Assembly (NCBI GenBank): GCA_025353585.1
Contig: JANXOM010000109.1
Span: 1 to 64,000 of the forward strand
DNA length: 64,000 bases
From: Deltaproteobacteria bacterium
GTDB lineage: Bacteria; Myxococcota_A; Polyangia; Haliangiales; Haliangiaceae
Direction: 5' to 3'
Within the stretch, counting starts at the first letter, position 1, and the number at the start of each line of letters is the position of its first letter. Of the stretch, positions 17,460-25,041 are shown piece after piece. Under the pieces are notes generated by a model. That model saw only the letters and a list, made by a program, of their open reading frames with translations. It did no database searches and was not told the origin of the DNA. The position numbers and the translations under genes were made by a program.

Positions 17460-18602
17460 ATGACGAATCGCATCGCTCTGCTCTCCGCTCTCCTGTTCGC
17501 CGCCGCGTGCGGTGGCGACAACGCCGGCACGCCCGACGCCCACACCGGCATCGACGGGCACCACGGCTTCGACGCGGGGATCGATTCGGGCTCGGGCTCG
17601 GGCTCCGCCGCGCCGCAGATCGCGGTGGCCATCACCGGCGACTTCCACGCAGGCGCGCCGGGCGTCCTCGCGAAGCTCGACACGACGGCGCTCACGGTCA
17701 CGCCGGGCCTCGCCCCGACCGGCGCGGTGGGCGACAACCCGGTCGTCCGCCACATCGGCCACGAGCTGTTCGTGGTCAACAGTCTCGATGGCAATAACGT
17801 CACGATCCTCGACGATCAGACGTTCGCCGTCGTCGAGCAGCTCGCGACCGGCGCCAGCTCCAACCCGCAGGACGTCGCCGTCGTCGGCCAGAAGCTCTAC
17901 GTGCCGGTCTACGGCGGCAAGGGCGTCGCGGTGCTCACGCGCGGCTCGACCACGATCAAGACGGTCGATCTGTCGGCGTTGGATGCGGATGGCAAGCCGG
18001 ACTGCGCGTCGGCGATCATTGACGGCACGGATGTGTATGTCACCTGCCAGCTGCTGACGAACTTCAGCCCGACCAAGAACGGCAAGGTCGCGGTGATCGA
18101 CTCGGCGACCGACACGCTGCGCACGTCGTTCGACCTGACGTCGAAGAACCCGCTCGGCCTCCTCGAGGTCGGGAGCGCGGGCAAGCTGCTCGTCGCGACC
18201 GTGGACTTCGGCAGCGCGAACGTCGGTTGCATCGAGGAGATCACGACCGGCGTGACGCCGACCTCCACGTGCCTCGTGACGAACACGAAGCTCGGCGGTT
18301 ATTCGAATCGCGTCGTCGCGGTCAACGATCGCGTCTTCGCCGCGGTGACCGGTCCGGGGTTCCCGCCCGCGTTCGAGTCGATCGTGTCGTTCGACGTGGC
18401 GACGACCACGCCGACCACGCTGACCCCGGTGAGCGAGGCGATCAGCGATTTGGCGGTGTGCCCGGACGGCGCCATCGTCGTCGGCGATGTCACGAAGACC
18501 AAGGCCGGCCTGCGCGTCTACGGCGCCACGGGCGAGCGCACGCCGGCCGCGTTGCCGATCGGCCTCCCGCCCGCGGCCGCTCACGGGCTCGAGTGCTACT
18601 GA
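17460..18602 (+). CDS. YncE/BtuG-like beta-propeller lipoprotein (copy 1)
   Basis: 380 residues from ATG 17460. Lipobox AAAC at residue 17 (LLFAAACGGD), a His/Asp/Gly-rich linker, then repeated beta-propeller-like units ([73 protein letters not shown]) and the end HGLECY. Surface propeller lipoproteins of this kind act as B12-capturing partners of BtuB in Bacteroides (BtuG); the same role is inferred from position directly after a riboswitch-controlled btuB-like gene. A close paralogue is encoded at 20269. The stop overlaps the start of the next gene. Confidence 0.8.
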   Translation: MTNRIALLSALLFAAACGGDNAGTPDAHTGIDGHHGFDAGIDSGSGSGSAAPQIAVAITGDFHAGAPGVLAKLDTTALTVTPGLAPTGAVGDNPVVRHIGHELFVVNSLDGNNVTILDDQTFAVVEQLATGASSNPQDVAVVGQKLYVPVYGGKGVAVLTRGSTTIKTVDLSALDADGKPDCASAIIDGTDVYVTCQLLTNFSPTKNGKVAVIDSATDTLRTSFDLTSKNPLGLLEVGSAGKLLVATVDFGSANVGCIEEITTGVTPTSTCLVTNTKLGGYSNRVVAVNDRVFAAVTGPGFPPAFESIVSFDVATTTPTTLTPVSEAISDLAVCPDGAIVVGDVTKTKAGLRVYGATGERTPAALPIGLPPAAAHGLECY

Positions 18603-19357
18603 GGGGCTCGCTCCTCGCCGCGCTCGCCGCGTGCGGCGGTAGCTCCGGCGCGGCGGTCGATGGCCCGCCGGCGTCGCCCGATGCGGCGGCGGACGCGCTC
18701 GCCCCCGATGCGAGCACGGGCCCCGTGCGGCTCGCCGACGTCGTCGTCGCCGCGCCCGGCGGCGGGGACCCGAGCAAGGCCGTCGACGGCGTGCAGGGCG
18801 GCGGCTCCGACGTGGGCGGCGCCGATGTCTATTCGCTCGGCTACACGCCCGACGTGAACGATTCGATCACGCTCGCGTGGTCGCACGGCGCGCTCGCGAA
18901 CGGCAGCGGCGACGACTTCGCCGTGTTCGAGAACGCGTTCGACGAGGCCGGTGGCGGCGTGTTCATGGACCTGATCGTCGTCGAGGTTTCGCGCGATGGC
19001 ACGACCTGGCGCGCGCTCGACCACGCCTACACGAGCCCGAACGAGAACGTGTACACGGCCGACCCGAGCTACTGGTCCGGGTTCGCGGGCCGGACGCCCG
19101 TGCTCCTGAACGCGCAGACCAACCCCGTCGATCCGTTCGACCGCGCGGCGGCCGGCGGCGACGGCTTCGACCTCGATCACGTCAGCGGCAGCGACGCCGA
19201 GGCCGTCGCGATCCGCGCGGACGGCGTGCGGTTCATCCGGCTCGTCAGCGCCCCCGCGCGCGTCAACCCGGACACGGGCGCGCTCTATGTCCGCGATTCG
19301 CTGAGCAACGGCGCAGACATCGACGGGGTCTTCGGCCGCTACGTCGTGACCCCCTAG
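18593..19357 (+). CDS. surface lipoprotein of the FENAF type, B12-locus associated
   Basis: 254 residues from GTG 18593, whose start overlaps the upstream stop by 10 bases. Signal VLLRGSLLAALAAC gives lipobox LAAC. The mature protein has SITLAWSHGALANGSGDDF, AVFENAF, DLIVVEVSRDGTTW, YWSGFAGRTPV and GGDGFDLDHVSG. The pattern 'GxDFxVFENxF ... VEVSxDG' recurs in poorly characterised 'cell surface proteins' that I recall near TonB receptors in cobalamin-regulated loci. A carbohydrate-binding-like beta-sandwich is plausible. Predicted role: accessory B12-binding or receptor-stabilising lipoprotein; unproven. Confidence 0.7.
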   Translation: MLLRGSLLAALAACGGSSGAAVDGPPASPDAAADALAPDASTGPVRLADVVVAAPGGGDPSKAVDGVQGGGSDVGGADVYSLGYTPDVNDSITLAWSHGALANGSGDDFAVFENAFDEAGGGVFMDLIVVEVSRDGTTWRALDHAYTSPNENVYTADPSYWSGFAGRTPVLLNAQTNPVDPFDRAAAGGDGFDLDHVSGSDAEAVAIRADGVRFIRLVSAPARVNPDTGALYVRDSLSNGADIDGVFGRYVVTP

Positions 19358-19379
19358 GCGCCCAGGCTCCGCTCGAGAG

Positions 19380-20189
19380 CTAGGCGATGCGCGCCTCCTT
19401 CGCCCAGCTCCGGATCGCGGCGCGATACGCGGTCGGCTGCTCGACGAAGGGAAAGTGACCGGCCGCGGCCAGCTCGACGTACGTCCCGGTGTGCACGCCT
19501 TCGGCGACGCGCCGAGCCTGCACGGGCGGCATGATGAAGTCGTCGCGACCGGCGACGACGAGGACCGGCGCGTGGACCTCCGCCAGGCGGGGCGCGAGGT
19601 CGAACCCGGCGAGCGCGGTCATCCCGGCCGCGAACCCGACAGCCGAGAACCGCGTCTCCGCGAGCAGGTCGGGCGGCGGCGTGCCGTGGAAGTAGAGCGG
19701 GAGCACGTCGGCCCAGACGCGACCGAGCGCTTCGTCGCTCGCCGGCGGTGTCGAGAACCCCTCGAGCAACCGGGCCGCGCGTCCGGGATCGCGGGCCTGC
19801 GCGTTCGCGATGACCTCCGGCAGGTAGTCGAACGCCGGGGCCGTGCCGGAGAGCACGAGGCCGTGAACCCGCTCGGGGTAGCCGAGCGCGAAGCGGAGCG
19901 CGAGCCACGACCCGTACGAATGGCCCACGATGACCGCGCGCGCCGCGCCGAGGTGGTCGAGCAGCGCCGCCGCGTCTGCGGTCCAGGACGCGTGATCGGC
20001 CGCGCCCGTGCGCGAGCTCCGCCCGTTGAGGCGGTGATCGTAGGAGGTCACGCGATACGCGTCGGCCAGCGCGGCGTGGGCCGGCCGCAGGTACGCGTGA
20101 TCGAGGCCGACGCCATGCATGAGCAGCATCGGCACACCGTCACCGCTCGAGTCGTAGAACAGATCCGCGCCATCGACGTGGGCCAGCAT
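19380..20189 (-). CDS. alpha/beta-fold hydrolase
   Basis: 269 residues. Typical alpha/beta hydrolase order: oxyanion region LMHGVGLDH, SYDHRLNGRS, nucleophile elbow GHSYGS with the catalytic Ser, acid in VVAGRDDFIMPP, and catalytic His in AAAGHFPFVEQP. The full triad is present. It lacks a signal peptide, so it should be cytoplasmic. It lies between the two propeller lipoprotein genes but on the opposite strand; whether it belongs functionally to the B12 locus is unclear. Substrate unknown. Confidence 0.85.
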   Translation of the reverse strand: MLAHVDGADLFYDSSGDGVPMLLMHGVGLDHAYLRPAHAALADAYRVTSYDHRLNGRSSRTGAADHASWTADAAALLDHLGAARAVIVGHSYGSWLALRFALGYPERVHGLVLSGTAPAFDYLPEVIANAQARDPGRAARLLEGFSTPPASDEALGRVWADVLPLYFHGTPPPDLLAETRFSAVGFAAGMTALAGFDLAPRLAEVHAPVLVVAGRDDFIMPPVQARRVAEGVHTGTYVELAAAGHFPFVEQPTAYRAAIRSWAKEARIA

Positions 20190-20268
20190 GGGTGGGTCGA
20201 GAGTCTACGGCATGGCCCGCGACCGTTTCGGGATCGATGGGCGCGGTCAAACCTGCTACAGATCGAGC

Positions 20269-21390
20269 GTGAGCAAGGCCCTGACCGGACTGGTCGTCAC
20301 GCTGGTCGCCGCCGCGTGCGGGGGCAGCGGCGATGACCACGCGGTGGCGGACGCGGCGCCGGTGCCGATCGATGCGGCGCCCGGCTCGTCGCGCGCGGCG
20401 ATCGTGGCCGGCGCGGGCTCGGGCGGCGTCCTGTCCACGCTCTCGACGGGCGCGATGGTCGTCTCGGCCAACCGCGATTCAGGCGGCGTGGTGGGCGCGG
20501 ATCCGATCGTGCGGCACCTCGGCCACGAGCTGTTTGTCGTCAACCGCGGCGGCACGGGCGCGCTGAGCGTTCTCGATGACACCGCGCTCACCGTCACCAC
20601 GACCCTCGCGCCCCACGCCGGCTCGCAGCCGCAGGACGTGGCCGCGGTCGGTGACAAGCTCTACGTCGTCGAGCGCGCCGGCACCGGCGTCGAGCGCCTG
20701 ACGCGCGGCTCCGCCGCCAGCGTCGACATCGATCTCTCCGCCGACGATCCCGACGGCAACCCGAACTGCACGTCCGCGATCGCGCTCGGCCCCGACGTCT
20801 ACGTCGCGTGCGGCCTCCTCGACGACGCGACGGGCGCGCCGCGCGGCAACGCGAAGGTCTACGTCATCGACTCGGCCACGGACACCGTGCGCACGAGCTT
20901 CGACCTGACGACGAAGGCGCCGTCGAGCCTCCTCGAGGCCGTCGGCGACGGCACGCTCGCCATCGCCACGAACGACGCGTCCGCGAACAACAGCGGCTGC
21001 ATCGAGCACATCACGCCCGGCGCCGCGCCGAGCTCGCAGTGCATCACGCGCAACATCGTCCTCGCGGGCTTCGCGACGCGCATCCAGTTCCAGATCTTCG
21101 GCGACAGCATGTTCCTGTGGATGGCCGTCACCGGCACCGACGATTCGGCGCTCGGCACGCGCCCGCTCATGGCGTTCGACGTCACGAGCTCCGAGGCGTG
21201 GCAGCCGATCTCCACGCCGGGCGAGATCATCGGCGACGCCGCGCTGTGCCCCGACGGCACCGTGGTGCTGAGCGAGCTCGCGCCCGCCGCGCAGGGCCTC
21301 CGCGCTTATCAGCTCGCGGTCGAGATCACGACCGCGCCGCTCGCCGTCGGGCTGCCGCCGACGTCGTCGCACGGCATCGAGTGCTACTGA
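20269..21390 (+). CDS. YncE/BtuG-like beta-propeller lipoprotein (copy 2)
   Basis: 373 residues from GTG 20269 ([19 protein letters not shown], lipobox AAAC). Clearly homologous to the protein encoded at 17460: both share VG-x-[ND]-P-[VI]-V-R-H-[IL]-G-H-E-L-F-V-V-N, the block [16 protein letters not shown], SGCIE/VGCIEEIT and the C-terminal HG[LI]ECY. It is separated from copy 1 by the FENAF gene and an opposing hydrolase gene, so it probably has its own promoter. No second riboswitch is visible upstream. The stop overlaps that of the convergent collagen-like gene by 7 bases. Confidence 0.8.
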   Translation: MSKALTGLVVTLVAAACGGSGDDHAVADAAPVPIDAAPGSSRAAIVAGAGSGGVLSTLSTGAMVVSANRDSGGVVGADPIVRHLGHELFVVNRGGTGALSVLDDTALTVTTTLAPHAGSQPQDVAAVGDKLYVVERAGTGVERLTRGSAASVDIDLSADDPDGNPNCTSAIALGPDVYVACGLLDDATGAPRGNAKVYVIDSATDTVRTSFDLTTKAPSSLLEAVGDGTLAIATNDASANNSGCIEHITPGAAPSSQCITRNIVLAGFATRIQFQIFGDSMFLWMAVTGTDDSALGTRPLMAFDVTSSEAWQPISTPGEIIGDAALCPDGTVVLSELAPAAQGLRAYQLAVEITTAPLAVGLPPTSSHGIECY

Positions 21391-22106
21391 CCGCCGGTCG
21401 ACGCGGCCGGCGCTGATTCGCGCGCGCGGACGCAGTAGACCTCGGCCACGATCTCGATCGTCGTCGCGGGCGAGCTGTTCCGGTAGTCGCAGCGCCAGCT
21501 CGCGGCGGTGCCGCCCTCGCTGATCGCCACCGGGCGCGCGGCCACGAGCTGGGCGAGCCACTGCGGATCGGCGTAGCAGCCGCCGGTGACGAGGAGATCG
21601 GTGGCGCGCTCGCACGTCGCCACCGCCGTCGCGACCTGCGCCGGCCCGACGGCGACGCGGGTCTCCTTGCGCGTGATGTCGGCCTTGACCGCGTACGCCG
21701 AGCTCGGCCCGACGGGACCCTGCCGGCCCATCGTGCCCTGCTGGCCCTGGATGCCCTGCGGACCTTGCACGCCGGACGGGCCCTGCTGCCCCGTCGGGCC
21801 GACGGGCCCCGGATCCCCGGTCGCGCCGCGCGGACCTTCGTGCCCGACCGGGCCGACGCCCGCCGGCCCCATCGGACCATCGGGGCCCGGCGGCCCGAGC
21901 GGACCCGCGGGCCCGGCGGGGCCCCCGAGGCCGGCCGCCTTGCCCTTGAGCAACAGCTCGTTCGCGACGGCGGCCGTATCGACGGGGATCCGCTTCTCGA
22001 TCGCGGCGAGCTTCGCCTCGAGATCCGCGATGCGCGCGGTCGCGTCGCTCGTGTCGCCGCGACACGCCGCGAGGCAGCAAACCGCGAGAAGTCCGAGGCG
22101 CGTCAA
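21384..22106 (-). CDS. collagen-like lipoprotein
   Basis: 240 residues if initiated at TTG 22106. The N-terminus [17 protein letters not shown] carries a lipobox (LAAC), followed by a short coiled-coil-like helix ([18 protein letters not shown]). Then come about 22 Gly-X-Y triplets rich in Pro ([20 protein letters not shown] and onward), with one slip at GPAGVGPVG, and a C-terminal globular domain with three cysteines. This fits a trimeric, lipid-anchored collagen-like fibre with a head domain. No ATG lies near the signal peptide; longer in-frame extensions run antisense to the FtsE-like gene and are rejected. Confidence 0.75.
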   Translation of the reverse strand: MTRLGLLAVCCLAACRGDTSDATARIADLEAKLAAIEKRIPVDTAAVANELLLKGKAAGLGGPAGPAGPLGPPGPDGPMGPAGVGPVGHEGPRGATGDPGPVGPTGQQGPSGVQGPQGIQGQQGTMGRQGPVGPSSAYAVKADITRKETRVAVGPAQVATAVATCERATDLLVTGGCYADPQWLAQLVAARPVAISEGGTAASWRCDYRNSSPATTIEIVAEVYCVRARESAPAASTGGQ

Positions 22107-22164
22107 GGGCTGCAGCTTAGCCGTTTTTTTGCCCCGCCCGATCGGAGCGCGTACGACCGTTGCG

Positions 22165-23022
22165 ATGCCAGCCGAACGTGGTGAGTCGATCGGGGTCGGG
22201 CACCCGGTTGTCGATATGCACGATGTTCGCCTCGACCACCCGCGGGGTGGCCCGGCGATCGTGACCGGCGCGACGCTCTTGGTCGGCGCGGGCGAGGTCG
22301 TCGTCATCGTCGGCGCCGCCGGCGTCGGCACGTCGCGCCTCGTGGCCGCTGCCCTCGGCGAGCACGCCGCCGCCACCGGCACGATCACCATGCTCGGCCA
22401 CGACGTCGGCAAGCTCCGCCGGTCGTCGCTGCGCCTCCTGCGCCGCCGCATCGGCATCGTGCCGCAGGACCTCTGCCTCCTCGACGACCGCAGCGCGCAG
22501 CTCAACGTCATCATGCCGCTCGAGATCGACGGTGTCCCGCGCTCGATCTCGCTCGTCCGCGCCGCCGAGTGCCTCGCGCGCGTCGGCCTCGAGTCGGAGG
22601 CGTCGCTGCCGCTCGACTGCCTGCCGCCGTCGGCGCGCCAGCGCGTCGCCGTCGCGCGCGCGCTCGTCCGCGATCCCGAGCTCGTCATCGCCGACCACCC
22701 GACGAGCCTGCAGGACGCCGCGGGCGCCGAGCTCGTGTGCGGCGCCATCGCCGAGGCCGCGCGCGCCGGCGCCGCGTGCATCCTCCTCGGCCGCGACCCC
22801 GCCCTGCGCGTCATCGCCGAGCGCGAAGGCTGGCGTCAGCTCGCGCTCGTCGGCGGCCTCCTGCGCCCGCTCGGCGAGGTGCTGCTCGACGGCAAGACGA
22901 TCGAGGAGCTGCTCGTCGACCTCGTGTCGGTGCCGCTGCGCGCACCCGCGGCCGCCGCCAGCGCCGAGCACGCGATCCCGAACCTCATCCAGTTCCCGGC
23001 GGCCGCCGGCGGTGTCGCGTGA
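22165..23022 (+). CDS. FtsE-like ABC protein with degenerate ATPase motifs
   Basis: 285 residues. Placement before an FtsX-like gene and the preserved Q-loop region ([19 protein letters not shown]101) identify an FtsE relative. The catalytic residues are missing: Walker A reads GAAGVGTSR, with Thr56 where Lys is invariant; the signature is LPPSARQR (153-160) rather than LSGGxQQR; after Walker B, His178 replaces the catalytic Glu (VIADHPT); and the H-loop His is Arg210 (LLGRDP). The family normally powers FtsX to control cell-wall hydrolases during division. This copy is probably a non-hydrolysing scaffold. The stop overlaps a GTG start (GTGA). Confidence 0.8.
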   Translation: MPAERGESIGVGHPVVDMHDVRLDHPRGGPAIVTGATLLVGAGEVVVIVGAAGVGTSRLVAAALGEHAAATGTITMLGHDVGKLRRSSLRLLRRRIGIVPQDLCLLDDRSAQLNVIMPLEIDGVPRSISLVRAAECLARVGLESEASLPLDCLPPSARQRVAVARALVRDPELVIADHPTSLQDAAGAELVCGAIAEAARAGAACILLGRDPALRVIAEREGWRQLALVGGLLRPLGEVLLDGKTIEELLVDLVSVPLRAPAAAASAEHAIPNLIQFPAAAGGVA

Positions 23023-23219
23023 AGATGCGCGCGCTTCGCCGCATCACCAAGCTCGCGCCGCGCCGCGTGGGCACGGGCCGCTTCGATCTCACCGACGCGA
23101 CGATGGAGCCCGACCCGGGGCCGCCGCCGGAGATCGTCTTCGATCGCCTCACCGGCCCGTCCGCGCCGCGCCACGCCAGCGCGGCCCTCGGCTTCCGCGC
23201 GATGGACGAAGAGACGTGA
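23019..23219 (+). CDS. small basic protein between the FtsE-like and FtsX-like genes
   Basis: 66 residues from GTG 23019 (64 from ATG 23025). The start overlaps the upstream stop and its own stop overlaps the next GTG, so all three genes are translationally packed. The N-terminus is basic (MRALRRITKLAPRRVGTGR), then a Pro-rich acidic middle (DATMEPDPGPPPEIVFD) and an Ala-rich end. No membrane segment and no family recognised. Its conserved-looking packing suggests a real gene, possibly an adaptor between the two neighbours. Confidence 0.55.
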   Translation: MKMRALRRITKLAPRRVGTGRFDLTDATMEPDPGPPPEIVFDRLTGPSAPRHASAALGFRAMDEET

Positions 23220-24166
23220 TCGCCCCCGTCATGTCGTCGCTGCGCCGGGCGGCGCGGCTCGCGAGCGAGCGCCCGCGGTCGACCCTCTGGACGCTGCTCG
23301 CGCTGACCTGCGCGCTGTTCGCGGTGGGCGTGGCCGGCGTGATCGCGGAGAACCTCGACGCCTGGACCCGCGCCCCGCGCGGCCGCGCGAGCATGGTCGT
23401 GTACCTCGGCGAGTCCGTGGATCAAGCGCACGCGGTGGCGCTCGTCACCGAGCTGTCGGGCCTCGCCGGCGTGGACCACGCCGAGCTCGTCTCGCCCGCC
23501 GAGTCCGCGCGCCGCCTGCAGGCCGCCCTCGGGCTCGGGACCGCGGCGCCCCGCGCCGACGGCACGTTCGCCGGCGCCGGCGATTCGCCCGGCGCGCAGC
23601 TCCTCGAGGGCATCGACGTCGCCAGCCTCCCGGCGTCCGTCGAGGTCACGCTCGCCCCCGGCGTGCGCGATGTCGTCGCGATGTCGCCGACCCTGCGCGC
23701 GCTCCGCGGCACCGCCGGCATCGACGACGTCGTCCTCGAGAACGGCGGCGAGGATCGCACCGCGTCCGCGTTCGCGAGCGTCCGCATCATCGCGTGGACC
23801 GGGGCCGCGCTGTTCGCCGGTCTCGCGCTCATCGTCGTCCTCGCCACCGTCCGCGTGCGCCTCGACCGCGGCCGCCGCGAGCTCGCCGTCGCGCGCATGC
23901 TCGGCGCGGGCCCCGGCTTCCTGGGGATCCCGACCGCGCTCGCCGGCGCGGCCCAGGGCACGCTCGCCGCGCTGCTCGCGGCCGGGGCCGTCTACGCCGG
24001 CGTCCGCGCGTACGGCGCGTCGCTCACCGACCTGCTCGGCGGCGCGCTCGGCGACGTCCAGCTCGCCTGTCCGCCGACCGCCGAGATCGCGCTGTTCGTC
24101 CTCGCCGGGGGCCTGCTCGGGCTGATCGGCGGCGGGCTGGCCGGAGCGTCGCGTGCGGCGAGCTAG
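23216..24166 (+). CDS. ftsX: FtsX-like cell-division permease
   Basis: 316 residues from GTG 23216 (311 from ATG 23231). N-terminal helix STLWTLLALTCALFAVGVAGV, a periplasmic domain of about 170 residues (VVYLGESVDQAHAVALVTEL, VDHAELVSPAESARRL, SLPASVEVTLAPGV), then three more helices (IIAWTGAALFAGLALIVVLA, ALAGAAQGTLAALLAAGAVY, EIALFVLAGGLLGLIGGGL). The ECD-plus-four-helix plan and RVRLDRGRRELAVARMLGAG are typical of FtsX. It should pass signals to a periplasmic hydrolase activator, here the EnvC-like product encoded directly downstream with a 14-base overlap. Confidence 0.85.
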   Translation: MIAPVMSSLRRAARLASERPRSTLWTLLALTCALFAVGVAGVIAENLDAWTRAPRGRASMVVYLGESVDQAHAVALVTELSGLAGVDHAELVSPAESARRLQAALGLGTAAPRADGTFAGAGDSPGAQLLEGIDVASLPASVEVTLAPGVRDVVAMSPTLRALRGTAGIDDVVLENGGEDRTASAFASVRIIAWTGAALFAGLALIVVLATVRVRLDRGRRELAVARMLGAGPGFLGIPTALAGAAQGTLAALLAAGAVYAGVRAYGASLTDLLGGALGDVQLACPPTAEIALFVLAGGLLGLIGGGLAGASRAAS

Positions 24167-25031
24167 CGCGCTCGCGCTCCTCGCTCTGCTCGCTTCCCCC
24201 GCGCTCGCGCTGGCCGATGACGAGCCGCGCGGCGAGGTCCCACAGGCCAAGGTCCTCCTCTCGGCGGTTCCCGGCGCGCCCGTCGAGCTGCACGCGCAGC
24301 TCGCGGCCCAGCTCGCCGGCGAGTCGACCTCCGTCGCGTCGGCCCTCACCACCGTGCAGGGCAAGCTGACCGCCGCCGATGCGGCTCGCACCCGCCGCGC
24401 CCGCTCGGCGGCCCGCGTCCTCCACACGCCGCCGGCCGGCGACGCGCCCGACGCCGATCGCCTCGCCTCCGCCCGGCGCGCCGCGGCCGCGCGCCTGCTG
24501 CTCGCGCGCGATGCCGGCGAGCGCGGCCTCCTGTCGGACGAGCTCGCGCGCCTCCGCACGGCCGCGGCGCGGATCGCCACCGAGGCCGCCGCCGTCGCCG
24601 CCGTCGTCGCGCCGACCGAGCTCGCCTGGCCGGTGAAGGGCACCGTCGCGCGCAAGTACGGTTCGTTCGAGCACGAACACTCGAAGGCGCAGCTCTCGCG
24701 CCGTGGTCTGGACCTGGAGGTCGAGGATCACGCGCAGGTCGTGGCGCCGGCCGACGGCATCGTCCGCTACGCGGGCCCGATCCGCGGCCTCGACGCCGGC
24801 GTCATCATCGACGCGGGCCCGTACCTCGTCGTCGTGGCCAAGCTCGCCGACCCCGCGATGCCCGTCGGCACCGAGGTCCACAAGGGCGATGGGATCGGCC
24901 GCGCCGCGCGCCACCGCGTGTACCTCGAGGTCCGCGTCGCGCTCGGGGCCGGCGGCCTGCCGATCGATCCGGAGACCGTCCTGCCGCACGACGGCGCGGC
25001 CGGCAAGCCGAAGCGCCGCGCCACGCGCTAA
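24153..25031 (+). CDS. EnvC-like LytM (M23) domain protein lacking zinc ligands
   Basis: 292 residues from GTG 24153. Signal peptide ending ALALADD, a helical Ala/Arg-rich region to about 150, and a C-terminal LytM fold (LAWPVKGTVARKYG, RRGLDLEVEDHAQVVAPADG, VIIDAGPYLVVVAKL, VHKGDGIGRA, RVYLEVRVALG). In active M23 enzymes HxxGxD and HxH bind zinc; here the first His is replaced around SRRGLD and the HxH is RVY, leaving only the Asp. EnvC is likewise inactive and instead activates amidases. This supports a regulatory role with the FtsX-like protein. Helical region is shorter than in E. coli EnvC. Confidence 0.75.
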   Translation: MRRASALALLALLASPALALADDEPRGEVPQAKVLLSAVPGAPVELHAQLAAQLAGESTSVASALTTVQGKLTAADAARTRRARSAARVLHTPPAGDAPDADRLASARRAAAARLLLARDAGERGLLSDELARLRTAAARIATEAAAVAAVVAPTELAWPVKGTVARKYGSFEHEHSKAQLSRRGLDLEVEDHAQVVAPADGIVRYAGPIRGLDAGVIIDAGPYLVVVAKLADPAMPVGTEVHKGDGIGRAARHRVYLEVRVALGAGGLPIDPETVLPHDGAAGKPKRRATR

Positions 25032-25041
25032 GCTCGCTGGC

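Noticed and set aside
22101-22128. GGCTGCAGCTTAGCC followed by seven T as a plus-strand terminator
   Set aside because: Only a 4-bp stem, and no plus-strand gene ends just upstream; it is the leader region of the minus-strand collagen-like gene.
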